A stretch of 64,000 nt of DNA from an uncultured Poribacteria bacterium (GCA_951812525.1 OX638316.1:2142630-2206629); one strand, 5' to 3'. Counted from the stretch's first letter, positions 36,597 to 45,157 are shown. Made by a program: numbers and translations. The notes: generated by a model not told the origin, from the letters alone.

Positions 36597-37868
36597 ATGA
36601 AACTTCTTGATGCTATCACAGCGGGGGTAAAGCCCCTTTCCCAAAATAAACTCCGTGCAGGATTGTCCATTCTCGGCATTCTTATCGGGATTGCAGGTGT
36701 GCTGTGCATGGTCGCTATCGGCGAAGGTGGGAAAAAAATCATTACCGAAGACATCGAAAAGCTTGGCGGCGCAAATCAGTTCACGCTCTGGACGCGCAGA
36801 TCCATTTTCAAACGCCAACGGCTCGTTCGACGCACCACTGAACGATACACCTTTGAGGATGCTTATGCTATTGAGGCGGAATGTCCTGAAGTCCTATATG
36901 TCTTGCCGAATCATGAATCTTTTGAAAATTTTGTTAGCACGCGAGCTGGAAATCAAACCAGGGCATTTACGGAGGCTGCTACTGCGGACTATGCCCGCGG
37001 CATGAACTGGGAGCTACAAGCCGGTAGATTCCTCACCGAAAACGATGTAGAGACGGCAGCACAGGTCTGCGTCTTGGGATCTGAAATCGCTACTGAGTTG
37101 TTTGGAGATGTATCTCCAGTCGGGCAAGAGGTAAAGGTCCGGTTTTACTATCAGTGGCAGCAGAAGCCGGTACGGATGCGCGTTGTGGGTGTGATGAAAC
37201 CGAAGGGTCGTAGCCTCACCTGGGAGTATTGCTTGGATGATGCTCTCTGTGTTCCATTGACGACCTGTCAACAACGGCTTACGGGTAATCGCCACGTTGA
37301 ACACTTGATTGTCTTTTTTAAAAAGGGTGCCGATGTTAACAAGGTCATCGCTTCTGCTAAGGATGTTGTGCGTAAAAGACACCGTGGGCAGGACGACTTT
37401 ATTGGACACTATATACCAAAACTGACGTTTCGGCGGCTGGAGCACATCCAAAAAGTGATAAAAATCGCCTTGGGGAGCATTGCTGGTTTCTCGTTGTTGG
37501 TTAGTGGTATCGGCATCATGAATATTTGTCTTGTCTCTGTTGGTGAAAAGACGCGGGAGATAGGTTTACGTAAGTCGATGGGTGCGAAACAGATTGACAT
37601 CTTTTGGCAGTTCTTGTCGGAATCGATTTGTCTGTGTTTCTGTGGTGGGGTGCTTGGCATCGCTGGCGGTTGGGGTGCGGCGCAGGGGATGGCATGGCTG
37701 GCGATGCGGATTGTGCCAGTTGTGGATGCGTGGCCTGTCGAGTTATCCTTACCGTGGATACTGACCTCCGTCATTTTCTCAATTGTCATGGGCGTGGGTT
37801 TCGGTGTGTATCCTGCGATGCAAGCAGCGCGACTGTCACCTGTCGATGCGCTCCGCACCGAGAATTAA
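36597..37868 (+). CDS. MacB/FtsX-type ABC transporter permease without an ATPase partner
   Basis: This 423-residue permease has four predicted membrane helices: one near residues 23-43 (LSILGILIGIAGVLCMVAIG) and three in the C-terminal FtsX region (SLLVSGIGIMNICLV, FCGGVLGIAGGWGAAQGM and LTSVIFSIVMGVGFGVYPAMQAARLSPVDALR). A periplasmic domain of about 230 residues lies between them, as in MacB-like mechanotransmission transporters. The usual ATP-binding subunit and HlyD adaptor are not adjacent. The gene starts 38 bases after the first sigma factor, so it may share its transcript. The nearest adaptor is at 49284, on the other strand. Confidence 0.88.
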   Translation: MKLLDAITAGVKPLSQNKLRAGLSILGILIGIAGVLCMVAIGEGGKKIITEDIEKLGGANQFTLWTRRSIFKRQRLVRRTTERYTFEDAYAIEAECPEVLYVLPNHESFENFVSTRAGNQTRAFTEAATADYARGMNWELQAGRFLTENDVETAAQVCVLGSEIATELFGDVSPVGQEVKVRFYYQWQQKPVRMRVVGVMKPKGRSLTWEYCLDDALCVPLTTCQQRLTGNRHVEHLIVFFKKGADVNKVIASAKDVVRKRHRGQDDFIGHYIPKLTFRRLEHIQKVIKIALGSIAGFSLLVSGIGIMNICLVSVGEKTREIGLRKSMGAKQIDIFWQFLSESICLCFCGGVLGIAGGWGAAQGMAWLAMRIVPVVDAWPVELSLPWILTSVIFSIVMGVGFGVYPAMQAARLSPVDALRTEN

Positions 37869-38236
37869 TATTTACACTTGTAAGATTTAATATTATGTGA
37901 AAGAAGAAAAAGAACCTGATATCCAAATCTATGCAGCCGAAAAGTATCAATGAGAAAGACGGTTAACTAATTCGTCATTTAATATCTGTTCGTCTTAATG
38001 GATGAAGCCGAGTATACATCAATTCATAACATTTCTGTCTTCCACCATCGTATCTCACCCGGACAATTTCTAAAAAATCCATATTTTTTCATTTTTTTTC
38101 ACACCTTGCACGTTTTCTACACCAAGATCGCATCATTATATAATAATTGCATCATGTGTATCCAGAACGAGAGGCGTTTATAATGCCTGAAGGATGTAGA
38201 CGATACGCGTGAGTATGTCTTAAAGGAGTTTTCAAA
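37869..38236 (+). other. intergenic interval before the first selenoprotein gene
   Basis: These 368 bases hold no credible gene; the 61-codon frame at 37998-38183 has no domain. They contain the T-rich tract and TGCACGTTTTCTA block at 38086-38149, and AAGGAG eight bases before the ATG at 38237. Confidence 0.65.
38086..38149 (+). promoter_or_regulatory. candidate shared promoter before selenoprotein N homologue 1
   Basis: A T-rich tract is followed by TGCACGTTTTCTA (38107-38119), identical to 34771-34783, and 16 bases later by TTATATAATAA. Similarity to the first sigma-factor upstream block extends about 20 bases to the left. This suggests the two genes share a regulator. Confidence 0.5.
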
Positions 38237-39490
38237 ATGAAGAAAATATGGTTCGTTTTTTCAGTTTTTGTCGTGCTGGTGTTGAGTTTAAGCGTGAGTC
38301 TTCAAAGTTGTACCGCCAATAAGATAAATATAGAAGACACGTTGCATGGGAATGCAACGCTACAGGTGGATGCATATTGGGACCCGATCGCGGATTCTTC
38401 GCTGAATCTCCCTAATTATTCACCGAAACACGCTGCCCTTTTTAACGACCTTTCCCCGGCACGTCCGAGTCAAGAATATGACGCAGACGCTTTCAAAGCC
38501 TTTTTCCCGAAAGGAAACGCTGCCGTCGGCGATCTATGGGAACTTGACCCCAACACGATTGTTTCCTTTCTTCGACAGTTTCATTCGGGTGCGACTGCAG
38601 AGATGCATATAAACCCCGGGAGAGAGTTTGTTCATCAGGTGTTTAACTTCACTGTGTATCGATCAGGACCCGGATTCCAGTCAGAAGGGGCATTCGCGTG
38701 TCTGCGTGCACTTTCGCCATCGTATGGGGAAATTGACTTCAGAATCCATGCCGAATTTCTACTTGATAGCGATGCTGATGCTTACTTTACACCCGCACAA
38801 TTTACTGGACGTTTGATACTCAATCGGGACAATGGAACGGTTCGGGAGTTTTGGCTCTATTTGCCACCTCGCAATACCAATGTTGATATTAATGCCTATA
38901 ATTCAGCAGATATGGTTTTCGTGCCGCGTATGGAACTTATCGGACGAAACGTCCATGATCAAGGGGATATTGTTTGGGAGACATCCATCACGGAAAAAGA
39001 GGCGAGCGACTTGTTGGAGGCTTCCTTCTACAAGTTTGCCGAGATTGAGAGACTCTCTATTGAGGAGGTTATTGTCCAAGCACAAGCAGAAAATCGTCCA
39101 ATTCACGTTCTTATGACATGGGGTGTATTTGATGATGAATCGTGCTGAGCGAGCGGCAAAACATTGAGAGTGGGTCCACTCTCTTCATCAAAAGTTATTA
39201 AGCTGCTCAATAAACAATTTGTCAATGTATTCGTTCTTCTGGGTGATTTACCCGAACTCCAGAGTGGGTCAAGAGGTGAACAGATAAGCAGATTGGCACA
39301 AACGCTTGCCACGACGGTTGAAGATTCTGTTGCACAGGGTGCGGGTCGTTCGGTCAACAGTTTTGTTTTATCACCTGAGTTGGAGTTGGTAAGTCATTTA
39401 CCTTATCGAATAAAGCATAAGATGGGTATTAACGAAGAAGAATACGTAACGTTTCTAAAGGATGCTTTGGCAGCAGTTAAGAAGCGTTAG
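38237..39490 (+). CDS. selenoprotein N homologue 1 (selenocysteine at in-frame UGA)
   Basis: Read through one TGA (39146-39148), this is a 417-residue exported protein. The N-terminal segment ends LQSC (C25), a possible lipoprotein site. The body carries hallmarks I recognise from vertebrate SELENON: GAFACLRA, FRIHAEF (168-174), FTPAQFTGRL (184-193), AENRPIHVLMTWGVFDDESC, then UGA (residue 304) and ASGKTLR. Human SELENON has DDQSCUGSGRTLRE at the same place. After the UGA the frame stays open with the matching region VIKLLNKQFVNVFVLL and a thioredoxin-like ending to 39490. A SECIS-like hairpin follows the UGA. Vertebrate SELENON is a membrane oxidoreductase linked to calcium handling and protein folding. 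Here a redox role outside the cytoplasm is inferred. A start with AAGGAG eight bases upstream supports expression. Confidence 0.88.
39146..39183 (+). promoter_or_regulatory. Sec UGA and SECIS hairpin 1
   Basis: The TGA (39146-39148) is followed 17 bases later by GAGAGTG (39166-39172), loop GGTC (39173-39176) and CACTCTC (39177-39183). This is a perfect 7-bp stem with GG at the start of the loop, 25 bases from the UGA. It fits the bacterial SECIS rule (short stem close to the UGA, loop with a leading G, as in E. coli fdhF). Confidence 0.82.
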
Positions 39491-39578
39491 ATAGGGATAA
39501 CGTGAGTTCGGTAAAAAGGTCTTGTGCCGCAAATTTGCCTCGGGTGAGAGTGCGGTAGCTCTGAGGTTGCTTCTTATG

Positions 39579-39602
39579 CCACAAACTAACAGTTTGTGGT
39601 AC
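39579..39602. repeat. dispersed hairpin CCACAAACTAACAGTTTGTG + GTAC
   Basis: This copy lies between the first selenoprotein gene and the second sigma-factor gene. It is identical to the copy at 34401-34424 and related to 3916-3938. The arms CCACAAAC/GTTTGTGG pair perfectly around TAACA. Confidence 0.6.
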
Positions 39603-39704
39603 AATACCTGAAGTTTGTTGTGATTCAGGCATAGCACTGTGAGCATCGTTTGTAGTGAAAATGTGAGAACAACCAGATGTGTTGAGGCATTATGGAGAAT
39701 CCCG

Positions 39705-41027
39705 ATGATGGAAGATGATGTTCAACTAATTCACAGAATTTTGTCGGGCGACAACGAGGCGTTCACTGCTTTGGTCCGAAAACACCAAAAGGGTGTTCAC
39801 GCATTGGTGTGGCGGAGGGTTGGGGATTTTCATTTAGCTGAAGAGATTACGCAGGACACGTTTCTTCAGGTATACCAAAAACTCCCAACACTCAAGGATC
39901 CGCGTCGGTTCGCCGGTTGGCTGTATGTCGTCGCGAATCGATTTTGCGGTCAATGGATCCGAAAAAACAAATCTACAGTAATCCGGTCGCTGGAGACTAT
40001 AGCTATGGATGAGTTAGATAGATCGTCTTATGCACATCATGTATTGGAGCAGCGAGAAGAAGAACTCACCGAACAGCGCCATGAACTTGTCAAAAGACTT
40101 CTTGCAAGGCTGCCGGAGAGTGAACGGACAGTGGTGACGCTCTACTACCTCGGTGAAATGACGACGAAAGAGATTGGCAAATTCTTGGGTGTGTCGGTGA
40201 ATACGATTACGAGTCAACTCCAGCGTGCCCGGAAGCGTTTACAACAGGACGAGGAGCTTTTGGTTCAAGAGATGCTTGGGAGTGTTCCATTGTCTGCGAA
40301 CCTCGCGGAAAGCATCACGCGGAAAGTTATCGATATAAAACCGACACCATCTCCAACTGGCAAACCGTTAATACCGTGGGCATCTTTTAGTGTAACAGCG
40401 GTTTTGATTGTATTACTACTCGGTGTCAGCAATGAATATTTAGTTCGTTCCCAACAATCTTATAGTTTAGAGGCGACCTCAGAGATAAAAATTGACTTTG
40501 TGGAAACATCCGTGAGACCAATCATAAGTGTTAAACCTGCTCCGAGAACCCAACTTGGTCGAAAAGATACATCGGGCGAAAATAGTCGATCCAACCCACA
40601 AACGGCTGCGTTGCAAGTCGCGGGAATGCAAACGCAGGAGACAGGCGTACCCATAGAAGAAACGCGGCGAATTCAGACAGAGGTGTTAGACTTTTTTCGG
40701 ACACCTGAGAGAGGTCGTCAGGATTACACCGTTGTCAGCATAGATGCCACGGCGTTTGAAGATGGTGGTACGCTCACTATTGACATCCTCGTTGGCAGTG
40801 GCAAAGCAGCGGGTTCATTTGATCTGTTTAGTGGTGATAGTGAACTTCCCGCAGAAGGCACACCTACCAACGCACTCGTCAGCGAGTGGGGAATTCAACC
40901 CGGTGGAACGGGGGCGGTCTTTTATCGCTTCGACCGAGGTCAAGTCTTTCAATTAGGTGCTACTGGTGATTGGTTCAGTGAGAAGGGGAGCGTTAATGCT
41001 TTTCACGCACTAATTTCTATTCGGTAA
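39705..41027 (+). CDS. membrane-anchored ECF sigma factor with shared C-terminal domain
   Basis: This 440-residue protein has an ECF sigma factor in residues 1-190: region 2 around FLQVYQKL and FAGWLYVVANRFCGQWIRK, and region 4 LPESERTVVTLYYLGEMTTKEIGKFLGVSVNTITSQLQRARKRL. It is followed by one predicted transmembrane helix (about 224-246, PWASFSVTAVLIVLLLGVS), a low-complexity linker, and a 115-residue domain (326-440). That domain is shared with the second selenoprotein: LDFFRTP, QDYTVVSIDATAFEDGG, GSFDLFSGDSELPAEGT, WGIQPGGTG and YRFDRGQ. The domain should lie outside the cytoplasm and the sigma part inside. ATG 39705 has GGAG seven bases upstream. It is 40 bases before the second selenoprotein gene, so an operon is likely. 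Confidence 0.88.
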   Translation: MMEDDVQLIHRILSGDNEAFTALVRKHQKGVHALVWRRVGDFHLAEEITQDTFLQVYQKLPTLKDPRRFAGWLYVVANRFCGQWIRKNKSTVIRSLETIAMDELDRSSYAHHVLEQREEELTEQRHELVKRLLARLPESERTVVTLYYLGEMTTKEIGKFLGVSVNTITSQLQRARKRLQQDEELLVQEMLGSVPLSANLAESITRKVIDIKPTPSPTGKPLIPWASFSVTAVLIVLLLGVSNEYLVRSQQSYSLEATSEIKIDFVETSVRPIISVKPAPRTQLGRKDTSGENSRSNPQTAALQVAGMQTQETGVPIEETRRIQTEVLDFFRTPERGRQDYTVVSIDATAFEDGGTLTIDILVGSGKAAGSFDLFSGDSELPAEGTPTNALVSEWGIQPGGTGAVFYRFDRGQVFQLGATGDWFSEKGSVNAFHALISIR

Positions 41028-41067
41028 TCCGTCAATTCATTACTTTAATTTTATCAAGAGATCTGAA

Positions 41068-42732
41068 ATGAAAACATCGCGTATTGCTTGTCTGATTTTC
41101 GCCCTGTTTTTGCAATATGGGTTTGCAGATGAGACACCTACCTCCAACAAAATTATACTTACGCTTGACAACGATGCCAAGGTGTATGTTAAAGGTTTCA
41201 TTGCTCCAATTACGTACACCAAACATAACTTCCATGTGACGTGGGATGCGTTGGCGAATTTACGAGTTGCTGAGCCTGAAAAGTATTATCCTACCTCGAC
41301 CTTTCAGGTGTTTCTTCCAACTGAAGCGCGCTTGTATAAAAGAAAAAATAAAACTTTTCTGCAGGGATTGCGGGGCTTTTTTCGCAAAAGTTCTACAAAA
41401 AACGGAAATAGTGTTTCTGTCAGCGAAATCTGGCAAATTGAACAAGACGGGTTGCTGGAATTGCTAAGACAACTTCACCCGAATCCACATCTGGATATGC
41501 ACATCAATTCGGGAGATTCCGGTGGGGCGTGGGCATGCTTGCGCGCTTATAATGCCGAATTTGCAGATATTGTATTTCGTATTCATGCTGAATTCAGGTT
41601 AAAGAATGGTTGGTTTACGCCTTCACAGTTTACTGGACGTCTCGTTATTGATCGGGTTGAAGGGAAAGTCGTCTTCTTCGAGATGTACGTTCCCGACGGC
41701 ACAATCAACTTTGATGTCAACCGATACCATGGTGACGGTCCCTCTTTTGGCTCGGATACCGGCTTTTGTCCGAAAATCGAACTCCGTGCTGGTGCGGAAG
41801 ATGTAATTCAAGACCGCCAATTTTCTGAATCGATCACTTTAGCTGAAGCCGAGCGGATCCTGACGCTGCATTTTTACAAATCACAACAGATTAACTGGGT
41901 ATCGGTAGACGAAGCGTTAGAGATGGCGCAGGTGCAACAGAAACCGATTCACGTTATTTCAATAGGTGGTCCGCTTGATGATGAAGCGTGCTGAGCGAGC
42001 GGAAAAGGCTTAAGAGCAGTTGCTCTTTCTGATGATCAGAACGTTGAATTCTTGAATGAAAATTTCATCAACACTTGGGTGGTTGATACCGATATGGAGC
42101 GCTTGCGTGATACGAAAGGCACCGGCGAAATGTCCGCTTTGACCCGAACAATCGTCTGGAGTTGGAAAAGAGACTCAACGATAAATTGTTTAGTTATTTC
42201 GCCTGCACTTGAACTTATGGGAAGGCAAGCTGTTAATGAGTTCCTTCGTGGCAATATGGAAAAGCAGTACCGATTATTTCTTATAGAAGCCTTAGGAGGA
42301 AAACGCCCTGGGCTTGGTGAGAAAGGTCCGGTTCCTTTATCAAGCAGTCGGAGCGTTGTGCTTAGCCGTGTGCAGCCTTCAATAGAGGTATTAGACACTT
42401 TTCGGACACCGGTGGCAGGTTTTCAAGATTATACTGTTGTCATAATTGATGCCACGGCGTTTGAAAACGGTGGTGTTCTCACTGTTGATATCCAAGTCGG
42501 GAGGGCATCTCCGTTAGGTTCGTTTGATCTGTTCGATGGTAATAGCGAATTTCCTGCAGAAGGCACATCTGACGGAGCACTTGCCCATGCTTGGGGGATT
42601 CAACCCGGTGGAACAGGGAAAATTATATATCGGTTCGACAAAGGACAGATTTTCCGACTCAGGGCAACTGGCGGTTGGGTCGGTGAGGCAGGGAGTATGA
42701 ACGCTTTTCGGGCGCGGATCTCTGTTCAATAA
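41068..42732 (+). CDS. selenoprotein N homologue 2 with extra C-terminal domain (selenocysteine at in-frame UGA)
   Basis: Read through TGA 41992-41994, this is a 554-residue exported protein with an N-terminal signal peptide ending GFA. It has the same selenoprotein N hallmarks as the first homologue: GGAWACLRA, FRIHAEF (170-176), FTPSQFTGRL (183-192), QKPIHVISIGGPLDDEAC, UGA as residue 309 and ASGKGLR, followed by VEFLNENFINTWVV. The C-terminus adds a domain absent from vertebrate SELENON as I know it (residues 439-554: FRTPVAGFQDYTVVIIDATA and AWGIQPGGTGKIIYRFDKGQ). This domain is shared with the sigma factor directly upstream. The SECIS-like hairpin is at 42012-42027. The downstream part has no ribosome site of its own. 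Termination at the UGA would give a protein without the C-terminal half of the thioredoxin-like region. Confidence 0.88.
41992..42027 (+). promoter_or_regulatory. Sec UGA and SECIS hairpin 2
   Basis: The TGA (41992-41994) is followed by AAGAGC (42012-42017), loop AGTT (42018-42021) and GCTCTT (42022-42027). This is a 6-bp stem with G in the second loop position. The loop starts 24 bases after the UGA, against 25 in the first gene. The stem bases differ from SECIS 1 but pairing and distance are kept. Confidence 0.75.
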
Positions 42733-42895
42733 TCTGGAAATGTCAACCGTTAAATAGCACAGGGATCGACGTTATAACTATCTGCATTGCTAAAGAAAAA
42801 CATATTGCCTTTTCTCCTGTTTCGTGATAGACTCTAATTACTTCCAAACAAGCGTATTTTTCGATGTAAGAGAATCCCAGAAGAGGAGAAAAGAA

Positions 42896-43687
42896 ATGAA
42901 GCAACTGTTTATCTACGCCGCGCTGTTTTGCGCATTGTTGTTTATGATGGTGGGGTACACCACAGCAGACCTTGCTGAAGGTCTCGTTGTTTACTTCACG
43001 TTTGAAAATGTCAGTGGCAAGACGATAGTTGACGACTCTGGTAACGGGCTTGATGCGGATATTATTGCCAACACTAAAATTGTGGACGGCAAATATGGGA
43101 AGGCAATTTTTATCGAGAAGGAAGGTCCCGATTGTGTGAATGTTCCTGCTTCTGATGAACTGAAAATCACCGGCGAGATCACAATGGCAGCGTGGATTTA
43201 TCAGGAAGCTTGGAACACTAATGCGCAGTGGTTCGATAAGAATTGCCATAACGGCGGCGAGCATAGCTCCTATGGCATCGGTGCTTTTGGTGACGGTGTG
43301 AATTTCAATATGTTTTTAGGCACGGGTAACCAGAGGCCTACCCTGAACAAGCCGCACAACATGGACGCAAAAACTTGGCTTCACGTCGTTGGCACCTACG
43401 ATGGGTCAACCATGAAGGTTTATGTTGATGGTGAGGTAGCAGCTGAACAAGACCAAAAGTTTGATTTCCAAGGCACCAATGATCAAGATTTGCGGATTGG
43501 ATGCTCTAAGGATAGACCGCAGTACACCTTTGAGAATGGTTCTATTGACGAAGCGGCTGTCTGGCGGCGCGCGCTCAGTGCTGATGAAATCAATGAAATA
43601 ATGAACGAGGGTTTCCTCGCTGTTTCACCGCTTGATAAGGCTGCAACGACATGGGGTAATATTAAACGAGGAACTGGCGGACGCTAA
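42896..43687 (+). CDS. secreted LamG/concanavalin-fold protein with VSP-TTWG tail (paralogue)
   Basis: This 263-residue paralogue of the gene at 33555 has a signal peptide (residues 1-24, VGYTTA), one LamG domain (LVVYFTFENVSGKTIVDDSGNGLDA, VNVPASDELKITGEITMAAWI, IDEAAVWRRALSADEI) and the tail AVSPLDKAATTWGNIK plus RGTGGR. ATG 42896 has GAGGAG nine bases upstream and begins the signal peptide. It follows the second selenoprotein gene on the same strand with a gap of 163 bases and is followed by a terminator hairpin. Confidence 0.85.
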   Translation: MKQLFIYAALFCALLFMMVGYTTADLAEGLVVYFTFENVSGKTIVDDSGNGLDADIIANTKIVDGKYGKAIFIEKEGPDCVNVPASDELKITGEITMAAWIYQEAWNTNAQWFDKNCHNGGEHSSYGIGAFGDGVNFNMFLGTGNQRPTLNKPHNMDAKTWLHVVGTYDGSTMKVYVDGEVAAEQDQKFDFQGTNDQDLRIGCSKDRPQYTFENGSIDEAAVWRRALSADEINEIMNEGFLAVSPLDKAATTWGNIKRGTGGR

Positions 43688-44008
43688 ATTATGCTATTAA
43701 GACGAAATCTGTTTTAGCTTCAGCATTCGCTATCTCGCGTAGAGTTCATCGGCACAGGTGTTATCTAAGCACCTGTGCTTTCTGCTATAAAATAGGACTG
43801 TTTAGTTTTCGGTTTCGGATTCAGCGTCAGTTGATGGATTAGGGCTTTGGTAAAGAAAAAAAGGCGAGGTTAGAAACTTTGCCTACCAAGAGTGGTGAAT
43901 GGGTTTTCGGTCGCGATCGGGAGATCGCTCCTACAGTGAGATGCCTTAGATAGGTGATAAAAACTGTTGGGAGACCAGATAACCCTGTATAAATAAGGGC
44001 AGAGAAAA
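43688..44008. other. intergenic interval with terminator and dispersed repeats
   Basis: These 321 bases hold the terminator at 43752-43783, a GGTTAGAAACTTTGCCTACC motif near 43870 and a GATCGGGAGATCGCTCCTAC motif near 43915, both related to dispersed families in the window. No gene is seen. Confidence 0.6.
43752..43783 (+). terminator. intrinsic terminator after LamG gene
   Basis: GCACAGGTG (43752-43760) pairs with CACCTGTGC (43770-43778) around a nine-base loop and is followed by TTTCT. The T-tract is short, so efficiency may be moderate. Confidence 0.6.
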
Positions 44009-45088
44009 ATGGTAAAAATTGGAATTGTTGGTATCGGATTTATGGGCATGATTCATTACTACGGGATTCAGCGCGCGACCGATGCCGAAGTGGTTGCTAT
44101 TTGTACACGAGATCAAAAAAAACTTGCCGGTGATTGGACTGGAATCCAAGGTAATTTTGGACCCCGCGGCGGCATGGAAGATCTCTCAAATGTTCGGAAA
44201 TATAGTGAGATTGACGCATTCCTCGCCGATGAAGAGGTAGACTTGGTCGATATTTGTTTGCCGACACATCTCCATAAATCGGTCAGTATGGCATCCCTTG
44301 AGGCAGGGAAGCATACCCTTGTTGAGAAACCGATCTCTATCTCTATGGACGATGCTAATGAACTCGTCGAACTCGCAGAAAGGATAGGCGCGGATCGGAA
44401 GGCAGCCGTTCAAAGTCCATGTTTCTTGATGGTTGCGCATGTGCTACCTTTCTTCGCCGAATACGCTTATGCGAAGCGAGTGGTGGAAGAGGGAAAATAC
44501 GGTAAACTGCTCGGCGCGCATTTCAAACGAATTATCTCTAAACCGAGTTGGTCGCGTGATGTCGCCGATATTGAAAAGAGTGGCGGTCCCGGCATTGATT
44601 TGCACATTCACGACACCCATTTCATTCAATTGCTCTGTGGTGTTCCTGATGCTGTGTTTTCACAAGGCAAGATCGCCAGTGGCAACTATGTTGACTACCT
44701 GACGACGCAATACATCTATAACGATAAGGAGCTTTCGGTCAGTTGTTCATCTGGTGCGGTGTCGCAACGCGGACGTGCTTTCTCGCATGGGTTTGAAATC
44801 TATCTCGAAAAAGCGACACTGCTTTATGATTTCTCAACGTTAGCGGGTGAAGCGTCTACCGCAGTACCGTTGATGCTTCTGAACGATGAGGGTGAGGTGG
44901 AACAGGTGGATTTGGGCGATGTTGATCCGATTGATGCCTTCACCGCTGAACTGCAGTATGCTGTTGACGCTATTGATTGGGAAAACGAACCTGCTGCACT
45001 GTCGGGTGTCGGTGCGAGGGATGCGCTGCTACTCTGTTACAAAGAGGCGGAATCGGTTAGAACTGGTGAGATCGTTCCTATCCGTTAG
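44009..45088 (+). CDS. Gfo/Idh/MocA-family oxidoreductase
   Basis: This 359-residue NAD(P)-dependent oxidoreductase has an N-terminal Rossmann fold (VGIGFMGMIHYYGI), the family EKP motif (HTLVEKPIS) near residue 110, and a C-terminal dimerisation/substrate domain containing GPGIDLHIHDTHFI, where the catalytic His lies. Members act on sugars, inositols and amino sugars. The substrate cannot be named here. ATG 44009 has GGGCAG at a fair distance. It stands alone between two intergenic intervals. Confidence 0.88.
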   Translation: MVKIGIVGIGFMGMIHYYGIQRATDAEVVAICTRDQKKLAGDWTGIQGNFGPRGGMEDLSNVRKYSEIDAFLADEEVDLVDICLPTHLHKSVSMASLEAGKHTLVEKPISISMDDANELVELAERIGADRKAAVQSPCFLMVAHVLPFFAEYAYAKRVVEEGKYGKLLGAHFKRIISKPSWSRDVADIEKSGGPGIDLHIHDTHFIQLLCGVPDAVFSQGKIASGNYVDYLTTQYIYNDKELSVSCSSGAVSQRGRAFSHGFEIYLEKATLLYDFSTLAGEASTAVPLMLLNDEGEVEQVDLGDVDPIDAFTAELQYAVDAIDWENEPAALSGVGARDALLLCYKEAESVRTGEIVPIR

Positions 45089-45157
45089 GGTATAAATGTT
45101 AGGGCGCGCGTCCTTATTTCGTTGTTTCGGCACGTCGGAGCGTGCCTACTACTTTTA

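Noticed and set aside
39164-39490. Separate 108-residue gene downstream of the first selenoprotein stop
   Set aside because: It begins at TTG without a ribosome site, is exactly in frame with the upstream gene across the TGA, and its sequence continues the selenoprotein N homology.
42052-42732. Separate 226-residue gene downstream of the second selenoprotein stop
   Set aside because: Same argument: in frame across the TGA, no ribosome site, and homologous to the end of selenoprotein N plus the shared domain.
38237-42732. Nonsense-mutation pseudogenes as the explanation for both UGA codons
   Set aside because: Both stops fall at the same homologous Cys-next position, both frames stay intact after it, and both have SECIS-like hairpins at matching distance.
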